Shown: positions 50,661 through 61,957 of the stretch, in pieces
Position numbering within the stretch: the stretch's first letter is position 1
Layout of the letters: each line of letters opens with the position of its first letter
Source: Escarpia spicata
Lineage: Eukaryota; Annelida; Polychaeta; Sabellida; Siboglinidae
Assembly (NCBI GenBank): GCA_963995525.1
Contig: OZ023207.1
Coordinates: 617,501 to 681,500 of the forward strand
Direction of reading: 5' to 3'
DNA: 64,000 nucleotides
Program-made: the position numbers and the translations under genes
Notes under the pieces: model-generated
The model's input: only the letters and a program-made list of their open reading frames with translations
Database searches by the model: none
What the model was told of the DNA's origin: nothing

Positions 50661-52320
50661 ATAAATACATGATTAACTCAACTACCAAATAGTAAAAATG
50701 GTGAGTTATTAGCGGAACACCATTTTAGGCCTACTTGGAACTACCAGACCCATTTAAATTTCAACCTGTCTCGGCAATGTTGTAGGCTGCTAGAAAGTTA
50801 CCAGATAAATCATTCCATTCTGGTATGGTTTTAAAATAACATTTGATATAATATATTTAGACAAAGTAATTGTATTATATGTAGTTAAATTTACTAACAT
50901 TTACTCTACTTAAATTTATAATTTAAAATAATTTCACCAGGTTCACTTGTATCTAAAATAATTAATGATCTTCCTTGTGTTTTGCATACAAAAATCAGAA
51001 ACAAATTACTGACATCACCGATATTCATAATAAAATGGTTAAAGTTAAACGCAAAATATGCCGCCAATCTTGTAACTCAGTGTAAGTGGCCCATTCTATT
51101 GTTTTGTATTAAATAAGTAACCCTTATTTTGTGAGAAAATTGTGATTTTATTAATCTTCTTGCTGCACGTCTCTGGATTCCTACCAGACAGTTGATCTTT
51201 CTTCGCCAATATTAGTTCTACTGCTTTGTATTTTGGTAAAATTAAAACAGTTAATGTGGAACGTGAACGTACACCTGTTTTAACACTGGCAGATGTTGTT
51301 ATCAATCTTACCGATGAAACAATTATCACTTACGGGGATCCCGCAGCGCTTCCAGTAGGCGACAACGAACCTACAAAGGTGAAGGTCGCTACATGTTTTC
51401 AGGGACTATTCATTTTTTCATTCTACAATAATGTGATGGAGGGGGTATGAATAAAACATGCAAAATAAAAAATTGCCCAAGGGTGACAAGGTGTCACCCG
51501 TCATTTTTTGAAGGTGTATACCCTAGTCTTCCTAAATCAGCAGGAAAAAAACTATAGATGCCAAATCCACTACAAGTTGGCTGGTAATTAAAACTAATTA
51601 TCAACTGGTCATCTTGTGGTCAGTGGAAAGCCTGGTTTTGAAGCACGTGACCACTGTTGTATCCACCTAAGTAGGCTAGGTGATAGAGCTTGCTACACTC
51701 TCAGTGGTTAGATGAGCTGTGTTTGCTAGCTGTCTTAGTAACTTGTTGGGGCTGGCACAAGATGACACTGTAATGGTGTAGGAAGGAAATAGGAGTGTCG
51801 ATATTGATAATAAAACATAAGTAAGTATAACAATATTATTGTTTTGGGAGGTTCTGCCCTAAAGGCCCACGGTTTCTACCATGAAGGCAGAAACGTGCCA
51901 ACTCTGGATGTTGGTTAAAATTTTCATAAAATTAATGTGTTACGAGTTCACAACTGTTTTTTTTGCAACTAGTAGAACATTTCCAACAGTGAGAACGGTA
52001 TGCCTTTTTCAAATTGACAATGAAACATTTCCAACAGTAAGAACGGTATGCCTTTTTCAATTTGACAGTGAAACATGTTTATGAATTATGCAACTATTAC
52101 ATATGGAACAGTTGACATTGTTAAAGTACACAATTGTGTATTTAGAATACAAAATTATACTATCAACTGTTTTGGCTGTGTGAATGATGCATGTTCTAAT
52201 TATTGAATGTCCACCATACGTGCTGATATCTACAATTAGCATTGGTATTTTCAAAATAGTTAATTGGCACGGGTGAATAATGTTAATCATTAGTGTACAT
52301 ATGAAGTGTACTAGGATGTG
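50661..52320. other. Intronic spacer, no gene recognised
   Basis: AT-rich. Contains a 49-bp duplication, ACATTTCCAACAGT(G/A)AGAA to CCTTTTTCAA(A/T)TTGACA, at 51968 and 52023. The 74-codon frame at 51226 has no recognisable domain. Confidence 0.5.
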
Positions 52321-52321
52321 T

Positions 52322-53806
52322 ACTTGGAATTGTACTTGATCAACTGTACTTGATCAACTGTACTTGATCAACTGTACTTGATCAACTGTACTTGATCAGT
52401 TGTACTTGATCAGTTGTACTTGATCAGTTGTACTTGATCAACTGTACTTGATCAGTTGTACTTGATCAGTTGTACTTGATCAGTTGTACTTGATCAGTTG
52501 TACTTGATCAGTTGTACTTGATCAACTGTACTTGATCAGTTGTACTTGATCAACTGTACTTGATCAGTTGTACTTGATCAACTATACTTGATCAGTTGTA
52601 CTTGATCAGTTGTACTTGATCAGTTGTACTTGATCAGTTGTACTTGATCAGTTGTATTTGATCAACTGTACTTGATCAACTGTACTTGATCAACTGTACT
52701 TGATCAACTGTACTTGATCAACTGTACTTGATCAACTGTACTTGATCAACTGTACTTGATCAGTTGTACTTGATCAGTTGTACTTGATCAGTTGTACTTG
52801 ATCAGTTGTACTTGATCAGTTGTACTTGATCAGTTGTACTTGATCAGTTGTACTTGATCAGTTGTACTTGATCAGTTGTACTTGATCAGTTGTACTTGAT
52901 CAGTTGTACTTGATCAGTTGTACTTGATCAGTTGTACTTGATCAACTGTACTTGATCAACTGTACTTGATCAGTTGTACTTGATCAGTTGTACTTGATCA
53001 GTTGTACTTGATCAGTTGTACTTGATCAGTTGTACTTGATCAACTGTACTTGATCAACTGTACTTGATCAGTTGTACTTGATCAACTATACTTGATCAGT
53101 TGTACTTGATCAGTTGTATTTGATCCACTGTACTTGATCAGTTGTACTTGATCAGTTGTACTTGATCAGTTGTACTTGATCAGTTGTACTTGATCAGTTG
53201 TACTTGATCAGTTGTACTTGATCAGTTGTATTTGATCAACTGTACTTGATCAACTGTACTTGATCAACTGTACTTGATCAACTGTACTTGATCAACTGTA
53301 CTTGATCAACTGTACTTGATCAACTGTACTTGATCAACTGTACTTGATCAGTTGTACTTGATCAGTTGTACTTGATCAGTTGTACTTGATCAGTTGTACT
53401 TGATCAGTTGTACTTGATCAGTTGTACTTGATCAGTTGTACTTGATCAGTTGTACTTGATCAGTTGTACTTGATCAGTTGTACTTGATCAGTTGTACTTG
53501 ATCAGTTGTACTTGATCAGTTGTACTTGATCAACTGTACTTGATCAACTGTACTTGATCAACTGTACTTGATCAGTTGTACTTGATCAGTTGTACTTGAT
53601 CAGTTGTACTTGATCAGTTGTACTTGATCAGTTGTACTTGATCAACTGTACTTGATCAACTGTACTTGATCAGTTGTACTTGATCAACTATACTTGATCA
53701 GTTGTACTTGATCAGTTGTATTTGATCCACTGTACTTGATCAGTTGTACTTGATCAGTTGTACTTGATCAGTTGTACTTGATCAACTGTACTTGGAATTA
53801 AATACA
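52322..53806. repeat. 14-bp minisatellite, about 105 copies
   Basis: Two unit forms, TGTACTTGATCAGT and TGTACTTGATCAAC, occur in runs. Each holds the palindrome TGATCA. Rare variants (AACTATAC at 52580, 53084 and 53686; TTTGATCCACTG at 53119 and 53721) recur 504 or 602 bp apart, that is 36 or 43 units, showing block duplications. The array ends 92 bp before Rab6 exon 2. Confidence 0.97.
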
Positions 53807-53898
53807 TTTCAGTTGACATGTTTCGTGTTCAAAAGGCAAGATTCGTCGTTATTATGATCTAGGTGAATGTTGACTGCAGTAATCTATCTGTGTTGCAG

Positions 53899-53957
53899 TG
53901 GGCAAGACGTCTTTAATAACAAGGTTCATGTATGACAGCTTTGACAATACGTACCAG
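53899..53957 (+). CDS. RAB6: Rab6 small GTPase, coding exon 2
   Basis: Preceded by TCTGTGTTGCAG and followed by GTAAGT. With the last base of exon 1 it reads [20 protein letters not shown], completing the P-loop Lys-Thr that bind the nucleotide phosphates and Mg2+, and the first helix up to switch I. The 59 nt added to the 70 nt of exon 1 give phase 0 at the end. The 3' two-thirds of this exon and its donor are tandemly copied just downstream. Confidence 0.96.
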
Positions 53958-54250
53958 GTAAGTCAAAGTGTCTGTAATAACAAAGTTCATGTATGACAGC
54001 TTTGACAATGCGTACCAAGTGAGTCAAAGTGTCTTTAATAACAAGGTTCATGTATGACAGCTTTGACAATACGTACCAGGTAAGTCAAAGTGTCTGTAAT
54101 AACAAGGTTCATGTATGACAGCTTTGACAATGCGTACCAGGTGAATCAAAGTGTCTTTAATAACAAGGTTCATGTATGACAGCTTTGACAATGCGTACCA
54201 GGTGAGTCAAAGTGTCTGTAATAACAAGGTTCATGTATGACAGCTTTGAC
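53958..54250 (+). repeat. 61-bp array derived from Rab6 exon 2 and its donor site, 5 extra copies
   Basis: Copies start at 53970, 54031, 54092, 54153 and 54214 (the last truncated at TTTGAC). Each holds GTCT(T/G)TAATAACAAGGTTC to ACAATRCGTACCAG plus a donor-like GTGAGT, GTAAGT, GTGAAT or GTGAGT. None includes the GGCAAGAC P-loop codons or a pyrimidine-tract acceptor. Reading through the first donor meets a TGA in the next copy. Confidence 0.95.
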
Positions 54251-54759
54251 TGTACCACAGGGATAAGAGAGTTCCGCATTTTGGGCATTCATTTGGGCCA
54301 TTCCTGTAATTTGTCCAGATCCGAGGAGAAATTGTTGGGGGATTTATATATGGGGGGTCGCAAAGCTGAGTAAAAGTAAAAAAGTGGGCGTAAACAGTCG
54401 TACTTATTCCAAACCAAGTACTGTCATATGCCCTCTGATTGCTCGAGATATTATTTGGCCAGAAACCCATAAATGCTTAGCATTGTGAAAGGCTATTGGA
54501 TAATTCAAATTTAGTGACATCAATATATCTCGTTTCCATTTCGGAACTCCGGGGAAAAATGCAGGGAAACACCAAATCAGCATCTGGCGACTTCGCTGAA
54601 GGTTAATAATCAGGTCATTTCCTGGCTTGACAGTGGCGTGTTAATGGAGCATAACCAACTAACTTCACTGTGCCGTGAACAAAACAAAGACTTCTAATCA
54701 AAGTTATTTAGTTTGGTTCTGTTTGAAACTAATAATAAATATTTTTATACGCAATATCG

Positions 54760-54963
54760 CTATGAAAGAGTTAGCATTCGTGCAGGGTTTGGTCTGTTTC
54801 ATTTACTACCTTACTTCCCGCTAGGTGGACACAGTGTTCTCACTGCGTATAGTCAAGGAACCACGGAATGGTGTGCTTATTGGCGGCCTTGTTCGTGTAC
54901 TTATAACAAACTACATCATGAAACTTCTAGACAAAATCAACGAGGTTTGCTTTTGAGAAATTG
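54760..54963 (+). other. Unexplained open stretch
   Basis: A frame reading MKELAFVQGLVCFIYYLTSR, a stop, VDTVFSLRIVKEPRNGVLIG and GLVRVLITNYIMKLLDKINE is not repetitive and has protein-like composition. The second half begins directly after CCCGCTAG, acceptor-like, and ends at GAG|GTTTGC, a poor donor. I do not recognise it; it may be chance. Confidence 0.2.
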
Positions 54964-55007
54964 ACAAAACATTCAGGAACAAATTTCGAGCAGACTGAAA
55001 ACTGTTG

Positions 55008-55090
55008 AAATAATAATGACATACTTCTATAGCGCCTAAATCCCTAGGAATCTCAGCTCAGAGGCACAACATACAAAAATCATTGGGCAA
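55008..55090 (-). mobile_element. LINE-A-like 3' UTR snippet
   Basis: AATAATGACATACTTCTATA GCGCC...CAGCTCAGAGGC mirrors the arrangement at 3060-3125 (AATAATGTCAACTTGTAGAGCGCC...TTCAGAGGCGC), again with a short AAT-type tail. It is likely a heavily 5'-truncated insertion of the same LINE group. Confidence 0.5.
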
Positions 55091-55221
55091 AATCGTTAAC
55101 AGGGACAATCAAGAGTCGTCATTACAGCAAGGGACCGCCGAAGGTTAGGGTGGAATGCAATTTCAAATAAATAAGTCTAGTTTTTTATGAATGGTATTTA
55201 TAGTCTCAGATGATTTTAAAG

Positions 55222-55372
55222 TGATAGGGAGTTGTCAGTAGTGGCAACAAAATAACTGTGACAAATGAAAGCGATAGGGAGTTGTCAGTAATGGCAACAA
55301 AATAACTGTGACAAATGAAAGCGATAGGGAGTTGTCAGTAGTGGCAACAAAATAACTCTGACAAATGAATTT
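55222..55372. repeat. 50-bp tandem repeat, 3 copies
   Basis: GCGATAGGGAGTTGTCAGTA + RTGGCAACAAAATAACTGTG + ACAAATGAAA. Confidence 0.93.
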
Positions 55373-55388
55373 CTTTTCTAAAAAAACA

Positions 55389-55560
55389 CGGATCAATCAG
55401 TCGTCGAATTTTGTGTGTTTTGTAATGACACAGTGAAGTACAGTGGGCGTGGTTTTGTGTCAATAAGGGACCACGTTCTTACTGATAAACACTGTACAAT
55501 GACACGTTTGCGGTGGACAAACACCACGATTTCTAGTGCCATCAGATCGTCTACTTCAAC
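55389..55560 (+). pseudogene. BED/hAT-type zinc-finger fragment
   Basis: Reads FCVFCNDTVKYSGRGFVSIR then DHVLTDKHC. The pattern C-x2-C ... H-x5-H with a KYxxRGxxxxxxHxxxxxH spacing is typical of the N-terminal DNA-binding finger in a group of hAT-derived invertebrate proteins. The frame then continues RWTNTTISSAI and runs straight into the 55-bp array, so the rest of the protein is lost. The matching hAT C-terminal signature lies at 49091. Confidence 0.6.
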
Positions 55561-57525
55561 AGTTACCTCCAGCACTACAGTGCGGAACCTGCCCCAATCA
55601 CCCCTGTTTCAGATCAGTTACCTCCAGCACTACAGCGCGGAACCTGCCCCAACCATCCCTGTTTCAGATCAGTTACCTCCAGCACTACAGCGCGGAACCT
55701 GCCCCAATCATCCCTGTTTCAGATCAGTTACCTCCAGCACTACAGCGCGGAACCTGCCCCAATCATCCCTGTTTCAGATCAGTTACCTCCAGCACTACAG
55801 CGTGGAACCTGCCCCAGTCACCCCTGTTTCAGATCAGTTACCTCCAGCACTACAGCGCGGAACCTGCCCCAGTCATCCCTGTTTCAGATCAGTTACCTCC
55901 AGCACTACAGCGCGGAACCTGCCCCAGTCATCCCTGTTTCAGATCAGTTACCTCCAGCACTACAGCGCGGAACCTGCCCCAGTCATCCCTGTTTCAGATC
56001 AGTTACCTCCAGCACTACAGCGTGGAACCTGCCCCAATCACCCCTGTTTCAGATCAGTTACCTCCAGCACTACAGCGTGGAACCTGCCCCAGTCATCCCT
56101 GTTTCAGATCAGTTACCTCCAGCACTACAGCGTGGAACCTGCCCCAGTCATCCCTGTTTCAGATCAGTTACCTCCAGCACTACAGCGTGGAACCTGCCCC
56201 AGTCATCCCTGTTTCAGATCAGTTACCTCCAGCACTACAGCGTGGAACCTGCCCCAATCACCCCTGTTTCAGATCAGTTACCTCCAGCACTACAGCGCGG
56301 AACCTGCCCCAGTCATCCCTGTTTCAGATCAGTTACCTCCAGCACTACAGCGCGGAACCTGCCCCAGTCATCCCTGTTTCAGATCAGTTACCTCCAGCAC
56401 TACAGCGTGGAACCTGCCCCAGTCATCCCTGTTTCAGATCAGTTACCTCCAGCACTACAGCGCGGAACCTGCCCCAGTCATCCCTGTTTCAGATCAGTTA
56501 CCTCCAGCTCTACAGCGTGGAACCTGCCCCAGTCATCCCTGTTTCAGATCAGTTACCTCCAGCACTACAGCGCGGAACCTGCCCCAATCACCCCTGTTTC
56601 AGATCAGTTACCTCCAGCACTACAGCGCGGAACCTGCCCCAGTCATCCCTGTTTCAGATCAGTTACCTCCAGCACTACAGCGCGGAACCTGCCCCAATCA
56701 CCCCTGTTTCAGATCAGTTACCTCCAGCACTACAGCGCGGAACCTGCCCCAGTCATCCCTGTTTCAGATCAGTTACCTACAGCGTGGAACCTGCCCCAAT
56801 CACCCCTGTTTCAGATCAGTTACCTCCAGCACTACAGCGCGGAACCTGCCCCAGTCACCTCTGTTTCAGATCAGTTACCTCCAGCACTACAGCGCGGAAC
56901 CTGCCCCAGTCACCCCTGTTTCAGATCAGTTACCTCCAGCACTACAGCGCGGAACCTGCCCCAGTCACCCCTGTTTCAGATCAGTTACCTCCAGCACTAC
57001 AGCGCGGAACCTGCCCCAGTCACCCCTGTTTCAGATCAGTTACCTACAGCGCGGAACCTGCCCCAATCATCCCTGTTTCAGATCAGTTACCTCCAGCACT
57101 ACAGCGCGGAACCTGCCCCAATCACCCCTGTTTCAGATCAGTTACCTCCAGCACTACAGCGCGGAACCTGCCCCAGTCACCCCTGTTTCAGATCAGTTAC
57201 CTCCAGCACTACAGCGCGGAACCTGCCCCAGTCACCCCTGTTTCAGATCAGTTACCTCCAGCACTACAGCGCGGAACCTGCCCCAGTCACCCCTGTTTCA
57301 GATCAGTTACCTCCAGCACTACAGCGTGGAACCTGCCCCAATCATCCCTGTTTCAGATCAGTTACCTCCAGCACTACAGCGCGGAACCTGCCCAAATCAC
57401 CCCTGTTTCAGATCAGTTACCTCCAGCACTACAGCGCGGAACCTGCCCCAATCACCCCTGTTTCAGATCAGTTACCTCCAGCACTACAGCGCGGAACCAC
57501 GCCCCAATCACTCCTGTTTCAGATA
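55557..57525. repeat. 55-bp minisatellite, about 36 copies
   Basis: The unit contains CAGCGCGGAACCTGCCCCAA, TCATCCCTGTTTCAGATCAG and TTACCTCCAGCACTA. Two short units lacking CTCCAGCA occur near 56778 and 57043. Frames of 734, 675 and 563 codons on + reflect a 55-bp stop-free unit read in all three frames. Confidence 0.97.
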
Positions 57526-57784
57526 CTTCTACAGTATCTTGTTATTGCCCGTTCCACAACTAATTTCATTATTAACAAGTTACATATTTCTTTACAAGAA
57601 TTGGTACGACTTCATTTAATCGCCTTACAACAGCCTCCACCACGAACCACAGCTAGAAAGCACTTGCAGCATTCATACCATGGTAGTATGTTTAGTCTAA
57701 ATGTACCACTTACCGTGTTCCGCTCGTACCTTGCTCCACTCGATCTCATAAATTTTCAGCAGTTTTGATAAAATGTTGCTCTCA
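57526..57784. other. No feature recognised
   Basis: Short unique stretch after the array. Open frames here are continuations of array frames. Confidence 0.5.
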
Positions 57785-57990
57785 TCCCTGGTAGCAGGTG
57801 AGTCTGTCTGTAACCAAGGTTATACTGAAATAACCAGGTTATACTGTAATAACAAGGTTATACTGTAATAACAAGGTTATACTGTAATAACAAGGTTTTA
57901 CTGTAATAACAAGGTTTTACTGTAATAACAAGGTTATACTGTAATAACAAGGTTATACTGTAATAACAAGGTTCAGGTATGAGGGCGATT
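57785..57990 (+). repeat. 19-bp array resembling Rab6 exon-2/donor sequence, about 8 copies
   Basis: Begins GCAGGTGAGTCTGTCTGTAA and goes through repeats of GTAATAACAAGGTTATACT to AACAAGGTTCAGGTATGAGG. Start and end match the exon-2-derived unit (CCAGGTGAGTCAAAGTGTCTGTAA; AACAAGGTTCATGTATGACA), so the 19-bp unit seems to be a contraction of the 61-bp one. Confidence 0.8.
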
Positions 57991-59012
57991 CCATGGAAAG
58001 GTGACCTTGCATGCTAAATTTGAAAATTGCTCTGAACAACCTGTTGATAGGTGATTCATGTGCTCAGATATATCAAGTGACTGGGACAATTTTTTTTTAA
58101 AGAAATGTTTACATGTTTTTTTCTGGACAATTTCTAAGAAAAGTAAAGATTTTCATTTTTTTAGATATTTTCTGAATCTGACTTTCATTAAGTAATTTTT
58201 GTTTTAAATGACCTTTTTAAAATTACTAAGGGCCATAAGTCAACTCATTAGGGGTATATCCAATGCACATACAACATTTAAAAAAATTACTTTAATAGTA
58301 TGGATGTGAAATGTATTAAATTGTTAATTAATTTAGTGCCATGTCCCATACAACACGCACAATGCTGAAAGTTTATAATATTGTTATTTTTCATGCAACT
58401 TTTTTATTTCAGATTCTCTAAACTCAACCTATAAGTAATAATATAAATTAGTTACAAAATATATTTTTAATTAGATTATATTTAATTGATATATATATAT
58501 GAAAATTGTCCCGTACGACATTGATTGGTGTGAGGAATTTACCATAGTGAACAGTTTCTTTGTAAAGTGATCAACACCACAGGTGGAGGAGAACTATAGT
58601 ATCTTTCATGCATAGATGAGGCAAGTATTTCATTCGAATGGCTAACTCGAGTGGACACACTGTTCGGCAAGTGCCATTCTGCGGTAGATCGGTCCACCAG
58701 TTTCGGTAAAAAAATTGAACTGTTTTCTGTCAGAATCTGCACACTTTCATTAAATTTAAATTGACTGCCTATGCAATGGCATTAAATAGAGGTGTTTCAC
58801 CCCATAACCCGTCTCTATTTACCAAATACTGAAACTAAACCAAGACTTCATGGTGGACTGAAATTGTTTGCATTTGGACTCTCTTCAATGTTGTAAGTCT
58901 TCTGAATGTCAACCAACTGTACGCTGCCTGGTTGTTGAAATTAGGCCTAATTGGAAAATTCATACCTATGTATGATTTTATTGGACATTTACACTGACGC
59001 TTTTGTAGACCA
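57991..59012. other. AT-rich intronic stretch, no gene recognised
   Basis: Frames at 58539-58742 and 58835-59026 (minus) have no recognisable domain. Confidence 0.5.
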
Positions 59013-59172
59013 GGGCCCGGTTTCATGAAGCGGCTAAGAACGTTCTTAACGCTAAGATGATTGTCTTAGTAAATTACGCGATTTTTTTAACGTGAACAAA
59101 CGTAGGAATCACGCAAAACACGTGACGCTAAGTAATTGCGTAACTTTAAGTAAGCTTCATGAAACCGGCCCC
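59013..59172. mobile_element. Short MITE with GGCCCGGTTTCATGAAGC termini
   Basis: GGGCCCGGTTTCATGAAGC at 59013 is mirrored by GCTTCATGAAACCGGCCCC ending at 59172. That gives about 19-bp inverted termini around a 120-bp centre containing further short inverted phrases (CTAAGA/CTTAAC). Confidence 0.75.
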
Positions 59173-59211
59173 AGGAGCGTATCCTTATATTTAATAATAA
59201 CTAAGTATAGG

Positions 59212-59340
59212 TTGTCTAGTACAACACAATTCATCCTGTACAACACAATTTGTCCTGTACAACACAATTCGTCCCATACAACACAATTTGTCCCGTACAA
59301 CACAATTTGTCCCATACAACACAATTTGTCCCATACTACA
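59212..59340. repeat. 19-bp tandem repeat, about 6 copies
   Basis: Unit ACAACACAATTTGTCCCGT with variants CATCCTGT and GTCCCAT. Confidence 0.92.
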
Positions 59341-59765
59341 CATTGTTAATTATCATAAATTATGTTAAGTTTTTATCATTATGCACAAATGCTGAATTAA
59401 AGTCATGCATGTCTGTGACATACTTTCAGCTTAGTTTTAATAAAAAGGGTGATTAGAAGGAATAACTGTTAACTGTGATTCAGAGATATCACATACAGTC
59501 TGTACAACATATTTTGGCTGACACTTTTTCTTTTTAGATACAACATTTTGGTAAAAAGCTTATATTTGAATGAAACAACTTCTGACTGCTTGTTCAGATC
59601 ATTAACTATTTTTAAAAATAAGTTTCAAGTATGCTTTCATCATCAACTCACAGAATTTTCCAACTTAATATGTTGACCAACATTTTTTTGTTCTCTGTGT
59701 CTCATACAACACACCACTTTTTGACTATTTAAATCTTCACAGAATTTACTGTTGGTAATTGGGAC
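59341..59765. other. No feature recognised
   Basis: AT-rich intronic sequence. Confidence 0.5.
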
Positions 59766-59900
59766 TAGTTATCATATGGGAGAACTCTCTGTTAGTTATC
59801 ATATGGGAGCATTCTCTGTTAGTTATCATATGGGAGGACTCTCTGTTAGTTATCATATGGGAGCACTCTCTGTTAGTTATCATATGGGAGCACTCTCTGT
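59766..59900. repeat. 27-bp tandem repeat, 5 copies
   Basis: Unit AGTTATCATATGGGAGCACT + CTCTGTT. Confidence 0.94.
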
Positions 59901-59942
59901 CTGGTGTTTGCCAAAAAATATAATTTGTTCGGAATAATGGGA

Positions 59943-60196
59943 TAGTGTTCAATACATAGTGTTCAGTACATTAGTGTTCAATACATAGTGTTCAATACAT
60001 AGTGTTCAGTACATTAGTGTTCAATACATAGTGTTCAGTACATAGTGTTCAATACAGTGTTCAGTACATATTGTGTACTGAACACTATGTACTGAACACT
60101 ATGATAGTGTTCAGTACATTAGTGTTCAATACATAGTGTTCAGTACATAGTGTTCAGTACATAATGTTCAGTACATAGTGTTCAGTACATAGTGCA
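59943..60196. repeat. 14-15-bp array with an internal inversion
   Basis: Unit AGTGTTCARTACAT(T), about 16 copies. At about 60069-60102 two copies are inverted (TGTACTGAACACTATG), so the surrounding direct copies can pair with them as a hairpin. The array ends 38 bp before the exon 3 acceptor. Confidence 0.93.
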
Positions 60197-60234
60197 TACG
60201 TGTAACTGTCTAATGATATGTTCTTCTCTTGCAG

Positions 60235-60288
60235 GCGACAATAGGCATTGACTTCTTATCAAAGACGATGTATCTAGAAGACAGAACG
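60235..60288 (+). CDS. RAB6: Rab6 small GTPase, coding exon 3
   Basis: Preceded by TTCTTCTCTTGCAG and followed by GTGAGT. Encodes ATIGIDFLSKTMYLEDRT in phase 0 at both ends. It holds switch I with the effector Thr (ATIGIDF) and the Rab-specific F1 region. The next exon should begin VRLQLWDTAGQER (switch II); it is not found before the window ends, so the rest of the gene lies beyond 64000. Confidence 0.96.
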
Positions 60289-60299
60289 GTGAGTGTCAT

Positions 60300-61528
60300 A
60301 GGGTACTTTGTCACTAGTTGTTATTGGTTGATCACAGTGTCATTATGTCACTGCTTGATCACATTGTCACTAGTTGACCACTGTGTCATTGGTTGATCAC
60401 AGTGTCATTATGTCACAGGTTGATCACATTGTCACTAGTTGACCACTGTGTCATTGGTTGATCACAGTGTCATTATGTCACTGGTTGATCAGTGTCAATA
60501 GTTGACCACTGTGTCATTGGTTGATCACAGTGTCATTATGTTACTGGTTGATCACATTGTCACTAGTTGACCACTGTGTCATTGGTTGACCACAGTGTCA
60601 TTATGTTACTGGTTGATCACATTGTCACTAGTTGACCACTGTGTCATTGGTTGACCACAGTGTCATTATGTTACTGGTTGATCACAGTGTCATTATGTCA
60701 CTGGTTGATCACATTGTCACTAGTTGACCACTGTGTCACTGGTTGATCACAGTGTCATTATGTCACTGGTTGATCACATTGTCACTAGTTGACCATTGTG
60801 TCATTGGTTGATCAGTGTCATTATGTCACTGGTTGATCAGTGTCAATAGTTCACCACTGTGTCATTGGTTGATCACAGTGTCACTATGTTACTGGTTGAT
60901 CACATTGTCACTAGTTGACCACTGTGTCATTGGTTGACCACAGTGTCATTATGTCACTAGTTGACCACTGTGTCACTGGTTGATCACAGTGTCATTATAT
61001 TACTGGTTGATCACAGTGTCATTATATTACTGGTTGATCACAGTGTCACTAGTTGACCACTGTGTCATTGGTTGATCACAGTGTCATTATGTTACTGGTT
61101 GATCACATTGTCACTAGTTGACCACTGTGTCATTGGTTGATCACAGTGTCATTATGTCACTGGTTGATCACAGTGTCATTGTGTTACTGGTTGATCACAT
61201 TGTCACTAGTTGACCATTGTGTCATTGGTTGATCACAGTGTCATTATGTCACTGGTTGATCACAGTGTCATTATGTTACTGGTTGATCACATTGTCACTA
61301 GTTGACCATTGTGTCATTGGTTGATCACAGTGTCATTATGTTACTGGTTGATCACATTGTCACTAGTTGACCACTGTGTCACTGGTTGATCACAGTGTCA
61401 TTATGTATCTGGTTGATCACATTGTCACTAGTTGACCACTGTGTCACTGGTTGATCACAGTGTCATTATGTATCTGGTTGATCACATTGTCACTAGTTGA
61501 CCACCGTGTCATTGGTTGATCACAGTGC
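60300..61528. repeat. 65-bp compound minisatellite
   Basis: The 65-bp unit is built from three related 20-24-bp subunits: GGTTGATCACAGTGTCATTA, GGTTGATCACATTGTCAC and TAGTTGACCACTGTGTCATT. Subunits are lost or gained along the array, so spacing is irregular. It starts about 12 bp after the exon 3 donor. Confidence 0.93.
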
Positions 61529-61957
61529 AGGCCTTGACAAGTTTTGTATCCACTGGTCCAGGGGGCCTGTAGATTTGAAATGTTACTGGCACGCCCCAAA
61601 AAAGTTACTGGCCGGGATTTGGTAAAAAAATGTTGATACCGAGATGCCTGTCGGTTGCTTCACTGAAGAAGTCCACAAAGTCTAAGGTTCGCTTGGGGTT
61701 ATGTCATGCTGACTTTTCTGAAGTTCTCATTTGTGCAGATCATTTACGAAATTAAGATAGCGACTATAAGAAGTGATAATGCAAAGTTAAATGAAGATTT
61801 TTAATCATGGTATCACTCTGTAGTCTGCTAATAATGCCAAATCTGAGACGTCACCGACCTATTTTCATCTAGCGGCTTGATACTTTAGCTGGCTGTCCTC
61901 AGCATATGAAAATCATTTCTTGGTTTAGGCTGTGCCTGAAGCTCAATGCTGAGGCCG
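61529..61957. other. No feature recognised
   Basis: Unique intronic sequence. TTACTGGC(A/C) is repeated at 61582 and 61605. Confidence 0.5.

Larger units (their letters stand above)
53958..60234 (+). other. Rab6 intron 2 (6.3 kb)
   Basis: Bounded by GTAAGT at 53958 and CTCTTGCAG at 60226-60234. 54251-54700 shows no signal. Contents are listed separately. Confidence 0.9.

Noticed and set aside
53970..54250. Extra copies of exon 2 as alternative coding exons
   Set aside because: Copies lack the P-loop codons and an acceptor with a pyrimidine tract, so they cannot act as full alternative exons.
55415..57768. Proline-rich proteins of 563-734 codons
   Set aside because: The 55-bp unit is open in all three frames, so no frame is favoured. 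Only the first about 50 codons before the array look protein-like.
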